The notes below the pieces were generated by a model. The model had not been told where the DNA came from, did not search any database, and saw nothing but the letters and a program-made list of their open reading frames with translations. The position numbers and the translations under genes were made by a program. From Fusobacterium necrophorum subsp. necrophorum (GTDB lineage Bacteria; Fusobacteriota; Fusobacteriia; Fusobacteriales; Fusobacteriaceae), in contig NZ_CP034842.1 of NCBI RefSeq assembly GCF_004006635.1, positions 2,480,001 through 2,544,000 of the forward strand: 64,000 nt of DNA, in the 5' to 3' direction. Within the stretch, counting starts at the first letter, position 1, and every line of letters starts with the position of its first letter. Of the stretch, positions 1 through 7,810 are shown one piece after another.

Positions 1-52
1 CTCTGTTTTTCAAAAGAGTTGTTAATAGTTTCTCTGAATTATACCCTTTCAT
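1..52 (-). CDS. start of a gene downstream of rbfA (partial, unidentified)
   Basis: An ATG at 52-50 on the minus strand opens a frame that stays open to the window edge, giving only 17 residues beginning MKGYNSEKLL. It starts a few bases after the rbfA stop, so it would be the next gene of the rimP-infB operon. An AGGA lies about 12 bases upstream. Too little is visible to name a family. Confidence 0.4.
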   Translation of the reverse strand, partial: MKGYNSEKLLTTLLKNR

Positions 53-56
53 GCCA

Positions 57-425
57 TCACGATCCTTTTAAATCATTCAATAATTTCGTGATATGAATCG
101 CATGCTCAATGGAATCATCCAATTTTACTCGAATTTCAGGAATAAATCGCAAGTTGATTTCTTCTGCAATTCTTTTTCGTAAAAATCCTCGCACTTCTTC
201 CAAAGCTTCCAATATTTTTTCTCGCTCTATTGTCTTTTGTCCTTCAGAAGCAATCGGAGGCATAATGCTAAAATAAGTATCCGCAAATTTTAAATCCTCT
301 GTGACTCTTACTTTAGTCACGGAAACCAAACCACGAATATTAGGATTTTTAATTTCACTCAATAAGACAGAAGAAATGACTCTTGAAATTTCTTTTTCAA
401 TTCCTGCTAATCTTTGTCTTTTCAT
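57..425 (-). CDS. rbfA: ribosome-binding factor A
   Basis: This 122-residue protein matches RbfA in length and in its MKRQRLAGIEKEI start and the central VTKVRVTEDLKFA segment of the KH-like fold. RbfA binds the immature 30S subunit and helps mature the 5' end of 16S rRNA in the cytoplasm. It follows infB by 15 bases on the same strand, the usual infB-rbfA order, so it is very probably co-transcribed from the rimP promoter. Confidence 0.95.
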   Translation of the reverse strand: MKRQRLAGIEKEISRVISSVLLSEIKNPNIRGLVSVTKVRVTEDLKFADTYFSIMPPIASEGQKTIEREKILEALEEVRGFLRKRIAEEINLRFIPEIRVKLDDSIEHAIHITKLLNDLKGS

Positions 426-440
426 ACTCTCCCTCTCTTT

Positions 441-2579
441 CTACAAGCTTCTTTTTACTTCCTGCATATCAAAAGCTTCGACAATATCTCCCTCTTTGAT
501 ATCGTTGAAGTTTTCTATTCCTAATCCACATTCTTGTCCTACAACAACTTCTTTCACATCATCTTTAAATCTCTTCAAAGAGGAAAGTTTTCCTTCAAAA
601 ATGACAATATTATTTCTTAAAATACGAATATTCGAATCATTCTTCACCTTTCCGTCGACTACAATACATCCGGCAATATTTCCAACTTTTGAAATTCGAT
701 ATACTTTTTTAATTTCAATTCTTCCAAGATAAACTTCCTTGTACTCCGGTTCCAACATTCCTGATAATGCTTTTTCAATGTCTTCCGTAATATGGTAAAT
801 GATTCTGGAAGTTCGAATTTCCACATTGGCAAGTTCCGCTTCTCGAAGAGCTTTCGTCGTCGGTCTGACATTAAATCCGATGATAATTGCATTGGAGGCG
901 GACGCCAATTTAATATCACTTTCCGTAATAGCTCCTGCTGCCGCTTGAATAATATTGACCGCCACTTCTCCATTCGAAAGTTTCATCAACGAATCCCGCA
1001 AGGCTTCCACAGAACCTCTGGAGTCCGCTCTTAATACCAAATTCAACTCTTTTACATTTTCATGTTCCAATTGAGCGGAAAGAGCTTCCAAAGAAATTGT
1101 CTTTCTTGTTGTTTCCGCAATTTTTCTTTCCTTCGCCACTTCTTCCACAATTCTCTTCGCATGTTGTTCATTTTGAATCACATACATGGTATCTCCTGCC
1201 TGAGGGACTTGGTTAAATCCAATGATTTCTACCGGTTGAGAAACTTCTACCGATTTCACTCTCTCTCCCTTGTCATTGACTAAGGCCCTTACCTTCCCTT
1301 GTACTTCTCCCGCAACAATGACATCCCCGATTCGTAAAGTTCCTTCTTGAACCAAAATATCCGCAATCGGACCTACCTTCGGATCCAATTTGGATTCCAA
1401 AACAACCGCTTTGGCTCTCTTTTTAAAATTAGCTTTTAATTCCAAAATTTCAGAAGTAATTAAGATCGTATCCAACAAAGTATCCAAATTCAATTTCTTT
1501 TTGGCAGACACTTCTACAAATTCAACATCTCCACCCCATTCAACAGAAACCAATCCTTGTTCCATCAATTCTTGTTTGACTCTCATCGGATTCGCTTCCG
1601 GTTTGTCAATTTTATTCACGGCAACAATAATAGGTACTTTTGCAGCTTTTGCATGAGAAATGGCTTCGATCGTTTGTGGCATAACTCCGTCATCCGCCGC
1701 TACAACCAAAATAGCAATATCCGTTACCTGTGCTCCTCTGGCTCTCATATCCGTAAAAGCTTCGTGACCCGGGGTATCTACGAAAGTAATTTTCTTTCCA
1801 TCTCTTTCGACTTGATATGCTCCAATCTTTTGGGTAATTCCTCCTGCTTCTCCCCCTACTACATTGGTTGTTCGAATGGCATCCAACAGGGAAGTTTTTC
1901 CGTGATCGACATGCCCCATAATTGTAATCACAGGAGGTCTTTCCACCAAATCTTCCGCCTTATCCTCAATTTCCAAGTCGAACTTTTCTCCAAATTCCAA
2001 TTCCACCTCTTCTTCTTTTTCCACCAAAGCATCATAGTCCATAGCCAATTCTTCTGCCAATTCAAAAGGCAAAGGGCTGTTAATCGTTAACATCTGTCCC
2101 TTTAAAAATAATTTTTTAATAATTTCTGCGGAATTTACTTTCAATCGTTCTGCAAAATCTCCTAAGGTAATTTCTCCCTTTACTTTGATAATTTTCATTC
2201 CATCTTCTTCAATCACTGCAGGACCTGCTTCCACTGTTTTTACCACAAAATCACTTCTTCTCCCTTTTTTCTTCTTGTGTTTCTTATTCTTTCGTTCCAC
2301 AACTTCAACAACTTCTTCTTCCTCGTCTTCTAAAAGGATAGGAATATTTTTTTTATGTTGTTTTTCTTTTCCCTTGTTGGCTTTGGGAGTTTTCTTTTCT
2401 TCTTTTTCTTCCGCTTTGCTCAATCTTGAATAATATTCTTCCACCTTTTCTATTTGTGCCTCGTCCAAATTTGCCAGGTGAGAAGTCACTTCAATCCCAA
2501 TTTCGGTATTTAAAATTTCTAAAAATTCCTTATTTTTTACTGCATATTTTTTTGCGAGTTCATGTACCCTTAATTTCAT
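441..2579 (-). CDS. infB: translation initiation factor IF-2
   Basis: This 712-residue protein has an N-terminal IF2_N-type segment (VHELAKKYAVKNKE), a lysine- and glutamate-rich linker, and a GTPase domain from about residue 215. The GTPase motifs are GHVDHGKT (G1), DTPGHEAF (G3) and NKID (G4), followed by the IF2 beta-barrel and C-terminal domains. It places initiator fMet-tRNA on the 30S subunit. It is shorter than the E. coli protein (about 890 residues) because the N-terminal region is reduced, as in many Gram-positives. AAGGAGG stands just upstream of the ATG. Confidence 0.98.
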   Translation of the reverse strand: MKLRVHELAKKYAVKNKEFLEILNTEIGIEVTSHLANLDEAQIEKVEEYYSRLSKAEEKEEKKTPKANKGKEKQHKKNIPILLEDEEEEVVEVVERKNKKHKKKKGRRSDFVVKTVEAGPAVIEEDGMKIIKVKGEITLGDFAERLKVNSAEIIKKLFLKGQMLTINSPLPFELAEELAMDYDALVEKEEEVELEFGEKFDLEIEDKAEDLVERPPVITIMGHVDHGKTSLLDAIRTTNVVGGEAGGITQKIGAYQVERDGKKITFVDTPGHEAFTDMRARGAQVTDIAILVVAADDGVMPQTIEAISHAKAAKVPIIVAVNKIDKPEANPMRVKQELMEQGLVSVEWGGDVEFVEVSAKKKLNLDTLLDTILITSEILELKANFKKRAKAVVLESKLDPKVGPIADILVQEGTLRIGDVIVAGEVQGKVRALVNDKGERVKSVEVSQPVEIIGFNQVPQAGDTMYVIQNEQHAKRIVEEVAKERKIAETTRKTISLEALSAQLEHENVKELNLVLRADSRGSVEALRDSLMKLSNGEVAVNIIQAAAGAITESDIKLASASNAIIIGFNVRPTTKALREAELANVEIRTSRIIYHITEDIEKALSGMLEPEYKEVYLGRIEIKKVYRISKVGNIAGCIVVDGKVKNDSNIRILRNNIVIFEGKLSSLKRFKDDVKEVVVGQECGLGIENFNDIKEGDIVEAFDMQEVKRSL

Positions 2580-2595
2580 TCGATAGCTAACCTCC

Positions 2596-3117
2596 TTATT
2601 TCATCTTATCTACGAGTCCTCTTGCCATCTTTTTATCCTTCACGGCAATGACAGTCACTTCCTCTTTTCCAAAGATCTTTCCCAAATCTTTCTTTCTTCC
2701 GAAATACTTCAAAGGAATGTTTTTTTCTCTCGCTTGTTGTTGTAACTGTCTTGCATATTTCTCGGAAATATCTGTTGCCAAAACGAGTAAATGAGTATGT
2801 TCCATTTCTTCCAATACCATTTTCATTCCAAAACTCAAAGCATTGGAATGCTTCATAATTTGAAAAACATTCATGTAATTTTTTTCTCGTTTTTCCATTT
2901 CTTTTCCCATTTCATACAAATCCTGCATTTCCATTTTTATCTTTTTATGTTTTGCAAGTTGCCCAAGACATTCTTTCTCAGGACAAACATAGTATCCTCT
3001 GGCTTGCGCTTTTCCTGTCTTATCCCAATAATATTTCTCTTCCCGCTGGCAAAGACGGAAAAATGTTTTCTTTTCTTCTTTTTTACGGCAGATAATACAA
3101 GTTCTTTCTACAGGCAT
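2596..3117 (-). CDS. YlxR (DUF448) domain fused to an L7Ae-like RNA-binding domain
   Basis: Residues 1 to about 85 carry the YlxR signature RTCIICRKK, with a second cysteine pattern around YYVCPEKEC. Residues from about 90 to 173 look like the L7Ae/L30e-type protein YlxQ (segments ALSFGMKMVLEE, LVLATDISEKYARQ and VTVIAVKDKKMARG). In Bacillus these are two neighbouring genes between nusA and infB; here they form one 173-residue reading frame in the same place. The start lies just after the nusA stop and uses a GGAG inside the nusA end. A role in RNA binding, perhaps with ribosomal RNA or RNase P, is inferred from the families. Confidence 0.85.
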   Translation of the reverse strand: MPVERTCIICRKKEEKKTFFRLCQREEKYYWDKTGKAQARGYYVCPEKECLGQLAKHKKIKMEMQDLYEMGKEMEKREKNYMNVFQIMKHSNALSFGMKMVLEEMEHTHLLVLATDISEKYARQLQQQAREKNIPLKYFGRKKDLGKIFGKEEVTVIAVKDKKMARGLVDKMK

Positions 3118-3118
3118 T

Positions 3119-4180
3119 TTAATTTTCCAACTCCGAGTTAGCCACTTTAATGTCCACTCTCATTCCTGTCAATTTTGCGGCAAGTCTTGCATTTTGACCA
3201 CTTTTTCCAATCGCTAAAGACAATTGTGATTCATCGACCAGCACTCTTGCAGTTTCTCCATCTTCCAATAATTCCACACTATTGACTTTTGCCGGGCTCA
3301 ATACGGCGGAAACAAATTCTTCCATATTTTCTTTCCAAATGACAATGTCAATTTTTTCTCCACCCAATTCATCCACAATATTTTTAATTCTGGATCGTTT
3401 TTGCCCAATACAGGCACCTACAATATCAATATTTGCCAGTTCGGAATACACGGCAACTTTTGCTCTTGAGCCTGCCTCTCGAGCTACTGCCTTAATTTCA
3501 ATCACTCCGGAAGAAATTTCAGGGATTTCCAATTCGAATAATTTTCGAAGCAAGCCTTCATGCCTTCTGGAAATTACAATTTTTGGAAATTTATTGGTTT
3601 TTTCTACTTCCACCAGATATACTTTAATTCGATTTCCTACCCTATATCTGTCGGAAATACATTGCTCTCCGGCGGTTAAAATGGTTTCAATCCCTCCAAA
3701 TTCAATGAAAACATTTTTTCTTTCATCAATTCTCCGAATAATTCCTGTTAAAATTTCCCCCTCTTGAGCTTTGAATCTGTCATAAATATTTTCTCGTTCC
3801 GCTTCTCTCACTTTTTGAATGACGATTTGTTTTCCATTTTGAATTGCATTTCTTCGAAAGGATTCACAGTCCACTTCAATTCGAATTTCTTCTCCCAACT
3901 TTGCTTTTCTGGAAATCCTTCTGGCTTCTTCCAAAGAAATTTCAAGGGCGGCATCATAAAGGTCTTCTTCCTCCACCACCGTTTTTACTTCATACACTTT
4001 GACATCTCCATTTTCTCTGTCGATGATTACTTCCACGTTTTCTTCATCTCCATAGTTTTTCTTATAGGCAGTCAAAAGTGCCTGTTCCACAGCCTGAAGT
4101 AAACTCTCTTTTGCAATTCCTTTTTCCTTCTCCAATTCATTCAATGCTTCTAAAAAAGCTTTTGCATCCTTATTTGTCAT
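3119..4180 (-). CDS. nusA: transcription termination/antitermination factor NusA
   Basis: The 353 residues show the NusA N-terminal RNA polymerase-binding domain, an S1 domain (about residues 130-200, GEILTGIIRRIDERKNVFIEF) and two KH domains. The second KH domain contains LSLAIGKSGQNARLAAKLTG. The protein lacks the C-terminal acidic repeats of E. coli NusA, which is the normal Gram-positive-like length. NusA binds RNA polymerase and nascent RNA and controls pausing, termination and antitermination. It lies between rimP and the ylxR fusion in the classical operon order. Confidence 0.97.
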   Translation of the reverse strand: MTNKDAKAFLEALNELEKEKGIAKESLLQAVEQALLTAYKKNYGDEENVEVIIDRENGDVKVYEVKTVVEEEDLYDAALEISLEEARRISRKAKLGEEIRIEVDCESFRRNAIQNGKQIVIQKVREAERENIYDRFKAQEGEILTGIIRRIDERKNVFIEFGGIETILTAGEQCISDRYRVGNRIKVYLVEVEKTNKFPKIVISRRHEGLLRKLFELEIPEISSGVIEIKAVAREAGSRAKVAVYSELANIDIVGACIGQKRSRIKNIVDELGGEKIDIVIWKENMEEFVSAVLSPAKVNSVELLEDGETARVLVDESQLSLAIGKSGQNARLAAKLTGMRVDIKVANSELEN

Positions 4181-4196
4181 TTCTCAATAACCTCCA

Positions 4197-4658
4197 CTAA
4201 AATTCATCAAAGTCAAAGACAAGATGAGACTTTTTCACTTCAGAAAAAGGAATCTGAAGTTCTTCTCCTTCTACTTCCAATAAAAGAGTTTGATTTTCAT
4301 AAGCCAGTAATATTCCCTCTACATTCCGTTTTTCATGAATCTTATGTTTCAAAGCCACAAAAATTTTTTCTCCCGTAAAACGTATAAAATCCGCCTCTTT
4401 TTTCAAAGGTCTTTCAATTCCGGGAGAGGATACTTCCAAAAAGAATTTTTTATCAATCAATTGATCGACTGCATCTTCAATGTTTCCACTTAAGCTTGCA
4501 CAATCTTCCAAATTGACATCTCCGTCCAATTTCTCTACATAGATTCGCACGTACCAGTATCCTCCATCTTGCATGTACTCCACATCCACAAGACTAAGTC
4601 CCAGTTTTTCCGCTTCCGGTGTGACAATCTTTTCTATTTTTTGTATCGTACTTTCCAC
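4197..4658 (-). CDS. rimP: ribosome maturation factor RimP
   Basis: This 153-residue protein has the RimP pattern, with an N-terminal domain containing LGLSLVDVEYMQDGGYWYVRIYV in broken similarity, then a SSPGIERPLKK motif near residue 80, followed by an SH3-like C-terminal domain. RimP is needed for late 30S assembly. It is the first gene of the operon that continues into nusA 16 bases downstream. A perfect hairpin sits in its leader. Confidence 0.95.
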   Translation of the reverse strand: MESTIQKIEKIVTPEAEKLGLSLVDVEYMQDGGYWYVRIYVEKLDGDVNLEDCASLSGNIEDAVDQLIDKKFFLEVSSPGIERPLKKEADFIRFTGEKIFVALKHKIHEKRNVEGILLAYENQTLLLEVEGEELQIPFSEVKKSHLVFDFDEF

Positions 4659-4682
4659 AAAATCACCTCGCTTTTTATCAAG

Positions 4683-4707
4683 AAAGGAGTGGCTAAGCCA
4701 CTCCTTT
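4683..4707 (-). promoter_or_regulatory. perfect 12-bp hairpin in the rimP leader
   Basis: Two 12-base arms, AAAGGAGTGGCT and AGCCACTCCTTT, are perfect reverse complements around a single central base. On the minus strand the element lies about 20 bases after the probable transcription start and 25 bases before the rimP ATG. It has no following U-tract on that strand, so it is not a standard terminator. It might stabilise the leader or bind a regulator. Confidence 0.6.
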
Positions 4708-4735
4708 CCCTGTACTTTTATTTATGTCCAAAGTC

Positions 4736-4744
4736 ATTCTAGCA
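4736..4744 (-). promoter_or_regulatory. probable extended -10 promoter of the rimP operon
   Basis: On the minus strand the sequence reads TGCTAGAAT, an extended -10 box. No good -35 is seen at standard spacing; the upstream stretch is T-rich. It is the only convincing promoter in the divergent region between rimP and the glmS-like gene. Confidence 0.5.
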
Positions 4745-4808
4745 TAAAAATAAAAAAAAATCCAGTTTTATTTTTTATTCTTGACTTTCTTTTTCAAGTT
4801 TTTTTCAC

Positions 4809-4838
4809 TTGATTTTTTTAACAAAAATAAGCTATATT
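4809..4838 (+). promoter_or_regulatory. probable promoter of the glmS-glmL pair
   Basis: TTGATT at 4809-4814 and TATATT at 4833-4838 are separated by 18 bases. An AGGAGG ribosome-binding site follows at about 4861, upstream of the ATG at 4873. Confidence 0.55.
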
Positions 4839-4872
4839 ATAAATAGAGAGTTTTGATTTTAGGAGGCTTGAT

Positions 4873-5304
4873 ATGCAATCACAACAGTATAAAATTTTAA
4901 TCGGTGTCATCGGAGAAGACATTCACGAAACAGGAAATAAAATCATTGCTCAAATTTTGGAACATGACGGTTTTGAAGTGATAAATCTAGGAATTCAAGC
5001 TTCTCCTTCTTCCTTTGTGAAATATTCCAAACAGGAAAATGTAACTGCCATTATTGTTTCCTCTTTGTATGGAAGAGGAAAGGAAGATTGTAAACATCTG
5101 ATGAAACTATTTCAAGAAGACAGTCTTTTCCATCCCCCTATTTATCTGGGAGGATATTTGGCTTCCCCTGATGAAAATTGGAAAGAAGTGGAAGACTTTT
5201 ACTTAAATCTCGGTTTTACGAGAGTCTATAAACCCGGAACTCCAATTGAAAAAACCATTGCAGATCTACGAGAGGATTTGATGATACCATGCGAAGTTTT
5301 CTAG
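4873..5304 (+). CDS. glmS: glutamate (methylaspartate) mutase, cobalamin-binding S subunit
   Basis: The 143 residues match the small sigma subunit of glutamate mutase. D16-x-H18-x-x-G21 is the base-off cobalamin motif in which His18 coordinates cobalt. VSSLYGRGKEDCK and the glycine pair in YLGGYL complete the Rossmann-like B12 fold, and PGTPIEKTIADL closes it. With the E subunit it interconverts L-glutamate and (2S,3S)-3-methylaspartate in glutamate fermentation. The glmL-like gene overlaps its 3' end by 16 bases. The catalytic E subunit gene is not adjacent, so its working partner is unknown from this window. Confidence 0.88.
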   Translation: MQSQQYKILIGVIGEDIHETGNKIIAQILEHDGFEVINLGIQASPSSFVKYSKQENVTAIIVSSLYGRGKEDCKHLMKLFQEDSLFHPPIYLGGYLASPDENWKEVEDFYLNLGFTRVYKPGTPIEKTIADLREDLMIPCEVF

Positions 5305-6647
5305 CTGTTGATTTTGGAAGTACCTATACAAAATTAAATTTATTCGATTTGGATAAGCCTTGCCTATTGGCACAATCGAAAGGAAAAACGACTATTGAAA
5401 GTTCTATTTTATTGGGATTTCAAGAAGCGTTTCAATGCCTACAACAATACTATCCTCTCTCTCTGAATGAAATTTCGGAAATAAAAGTCTGCTCTTCTGC
5501 CGCCGGAGGTTTGGAAATGGTTGTGATTGGATTAGTTCCGGAATTGACTTTAGATGCTGCTAAAAAAGCAGCCTTAGGAGCAGGTGCCAGAATTGTTCAA
5601 AGTTTTTCTTTTTTTCTTAAGGAGGAAGATATAAAACATTTAGAAAATACCAATTGTGATATTCTTTTATTGACAGGAGGAAGCAATGGAGGGAATGAAG
5701 AAGTTGTCTTACACAATGCTATGAAATTGGCTTCTTCAAACCTTTCCTGCTTCTTTTTATATTCCGGAAATGAAAAAGTACAGGAAAACATTCGAAAAAT
5801 CTTTGAAAAAGGAAAGAAAACCTGCTTTTTCTCCAAAAATATTATGCCCGATATCAATCAACTTTCCGTAGAAGATTGTCGGGAAAAAATCCGTGAAATT
5901 TTTTTTAAAAACATTATTCAAGCGAAAGGATTGGAAGAACTAAAAAAAACTTTTTCCTGTGATATCATTCCTACTCCCGCAGCCGTGTTGCAATTTTTAG
6001 AAAATGTACAAGATTGCTTTCCTTCTTCCATGTTAGTAGATATTGGAGGAGCTACAACGGATGTTCACTCCGTCTGTGAAAATATGCTCTATGAGAAAAA
6101 ATGCTTTTTAGAGGGATTGGAAGAACCTTTTTCCAAAAGAACCGTAGAAGGAGATTTGGGAATGCGTTATTCGGCTCCGTCCGTATGGGAAAATTTTTCG
6201 AAAAGTCCTGATTTTTTGGAAGAAACGGAGTGGAAACAGTCCTGTCTGTTTCGGAAAGCTCATCCTCATTTTGTAGCAAAGGAAAAGAAAGAAAAACAGA
6301 TTGACAGCTATTTGGCAAAACTTTGTGTACAAACAGCCATTACGAGACACTGCGGAAGCTTGCGGGAAGGATATACCGTCAGTGAAAAAGTACTCTTTCA
6401 GAGAGGAAAAGATTTTAGAAAACTCCAATATTTGATTGCAACGGGCGGTATTCTTGTTCATCATGAAAATCCTCGTGAAATTTTACAAGCCGCCCTGCAA
6501 CAAGAAAATGAAAAAAGGCTACTGAAACCGCAGCAGCCTGTCTTTCTTTTAGATTCTCATTATCTCGCCGCTTCCTTAGGACTTCTTTCCGAAATGCATC
6601 CGGAGATTGCGAAAGAGTTAGTAAAAAAATATTTTCATCAATGTTAA
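5289..6647 (+). CDS. glmL: GlmL/MutL-type reactivating ATPase of glutamate mutase
   Basis: This 452-residue protein starts with an ASKHA-type phosphate-binding loop (AVDFGSTYTKLN) and has a second one, LVDIGGATTDVHS, near residue 245. This is the pattern of the GlmL/MutL family, which lies in glutamate mutase and aminomutase clusters and probably reactivates the B12 enzyme using ATP. It is translationally coupled to glmS. Instead of glmE, the next gene is a convergent transporter gene whose 3' end overlaps this one by 30 bases. Confidence 0.88.
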   Translation: MRSFLAVDFGSTYTKLNLFDLDKPCLLAQSKGKTTIESSILLGFQEAFQCLQQYYPLSLNEISEIKVCSSAAGGLEMVVIGLVPELTLDAAKKAALGAGARIVQSFSFFLKEEDIKHLENTNCDILLLTGGSNGGNEEVVLHNAMKLASSNLSCFFLYSGNEKVQENIRKIFEKGKKTCFFSKNIMPDINQLSVEDCREKIREIFFKNIIQAKGLEELKKTFSCDIIPTPAAVLQFLENVQDCFPSSMLVDIGGATTDVHSVCENMLYEKKCFLEGLEEPFSKRTVEGDLGMRYSAPSVWENFSKSPDFLEETEWKQSCLFRKAHPHFVAKEKKEKQIDSYLAKLCVQTAITRHCGSLREGYTVSEKVLFQRGKDFRKLQYLIATGGILVHHENPREILQAALQQENEKRLLKPQQPVFLLDSHYLAASLGLLSEMHPEIAKELVKKYFHQC

Positions 6648-7649
6648 AGCAAAAAGAATTTGACAAACACCAATCAATAAACTTGCTGTAAATGCTTGAA
6701 CTCCCTCTTTCAAAATGTCGGAGAATTTCACTCGAAGTCCGATAGCGGCTAAAGCAATAATCTCAAACTGTGTACTGATTTTCTTTGCCCAAAGTAAAAT
6801 GAAAGAAGGGACATAACCCGTGCTTCGCAGGATAAAACAAAATAAGAAAGCAAGAATGAACCAAGGGATTCCCACTTTGGTTCTTTTTTCTTTTTTCTTT
6901 ACTTTCGGAGAAAATAGATGTTTTCCGACTTCCAAGTTTAGTCTTTCAAAACTTAAGGCAATTCCAACCAACAGTAACACTCGAATTAACTTGAAAATCG
7001 TAGCCATTTCCACCACGGAATCATTGACCAATTTGGCAGAAGCAATCACCTGTCCGACAGATTGAACCGTTCCTCCAATCAAAGCGGAAGTCGGCAAAGT
7101 TTCGGAGGCATATAAAATCGAAGCCAACACAGGTAAAAATATCATTAAAACAGTTCCTAAAATATTCACACAAGTTATCGAAATTCCTTTATCTTTACTA
7201 TCCGCCTCCAAAATCGGAGCCACCGTTCCGATAGCGGAAGAACCGCAAACGGCATTTCCCGCTCCCATCATCAGAGAAAATTTCTTTCCGAAGCCGAATT
7301 TTCTGCTAATAACATAGGCTGCGACAATTGTCAAAACCATTTGACAAACAATGAAAATAACACCTTGTATTCCCACTTCTTTCATAATAACAATATCCAA
7401 AATCAATCCGTTTAGAACAATGGAATACTCTAAAAGTCTTTTTTCGGAAAATTTTGTGCCCTCCTCATAACGACTTCCTTTGCACAGAGTATTTCCCAAC
7501 AACATTCCCAATAAAATCGCAATCAGTGCCGCTCCCAGTGTGGAAAAAGCCGGCAATTTTACCAAACATTGACTGACAATTGCCAATAAAATACTCAGAA
7601 ATAATCCCGGTAATATTTTCTGTAAATTCATAAAAAATCTCCTTTTCAA
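6618..7649 (-). CDS. YeiH/UPF0324 family membrane transporter
   Basis: The 343 residues form about ten hydrophobic helices with the YeiH family signature GAGNAVCGSSAIGTVAPIL near residue 130 and the paired GTVQSVGQVIASAKLV segment. The family is annotated as putative sulfate exporters, but the substrate is not established and nothing here identifies it. The 3' end overlaps the convergent glmL by 30 bases. GGAGAT stands before the ATG. Confidence 0.85.
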   Translation of the reverse strand: MKRRFFMNLQKILPGLFLSILLAIVSQCLVKLPAFSTLGAALIAILLGMLLGNTLCKGSRYEEGTKFSEKRLLEYSIVLNGLILDIVIMKEVGIQGVIFIVCQMVLTIVAAYVISRKFGFGKKFSLMMGAGNAVCGSSAIGTVAPILEADSKDKGISITCVNILGTVLMIFLPVLASILYASETLPTSALIGGTVQSVGQVIASAKLVNDSVVEMATIFKLIRVLLLVGIALSFERLNLEVGKHLFSPKVKKKEKRTKVGIPWFILAFLFCFILRSTGYVPSFILLWAKKISTQFEIIALAAIGLRVKFSDILKEGVQAFTASLLIGVCQILFALTLMKIFFY

Positions 7650-7671
7650 AGCTCTTTATTTTCATAAATTT

Positions 7672-7701
7672 ATTTTACTCCATTCTAATCTTCCTTGTAA
7701 A
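7672..7701 (-). promoter_or_regulatory. probable promoter of the YeiH-like gene
   Basis: On the minus strand, TTTACA (7701-7696) and TAAAAT (7677-7672) are separated by 18 bases, ending about 22 bases before the start codon. Confidence 0.45.
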
Positions 7702-7739
7702 GTTTATTTTTATTTTTGTGTGATTCTATTAAAAAAGAT

Positions 7740-7769
7740 TTGCAACTTTTCTACTGAATATGCTATACT
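7740..7769 (+). promoter_or_regulatory. probable promoter of the AAE-type exchanger gene
   Basis: TTGCAA at 7740-7745 and TATACT at 7764-7769 are 18 bases apart, and the -10 is extended by TGC. AAGGAGGT lies just before the ATG at 7811. Confidence 0.6.
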
Positions 7770-7810
7770 CAATCAATCATAATAACAAACATTTTTAAGG
7801 AGGTACATCT

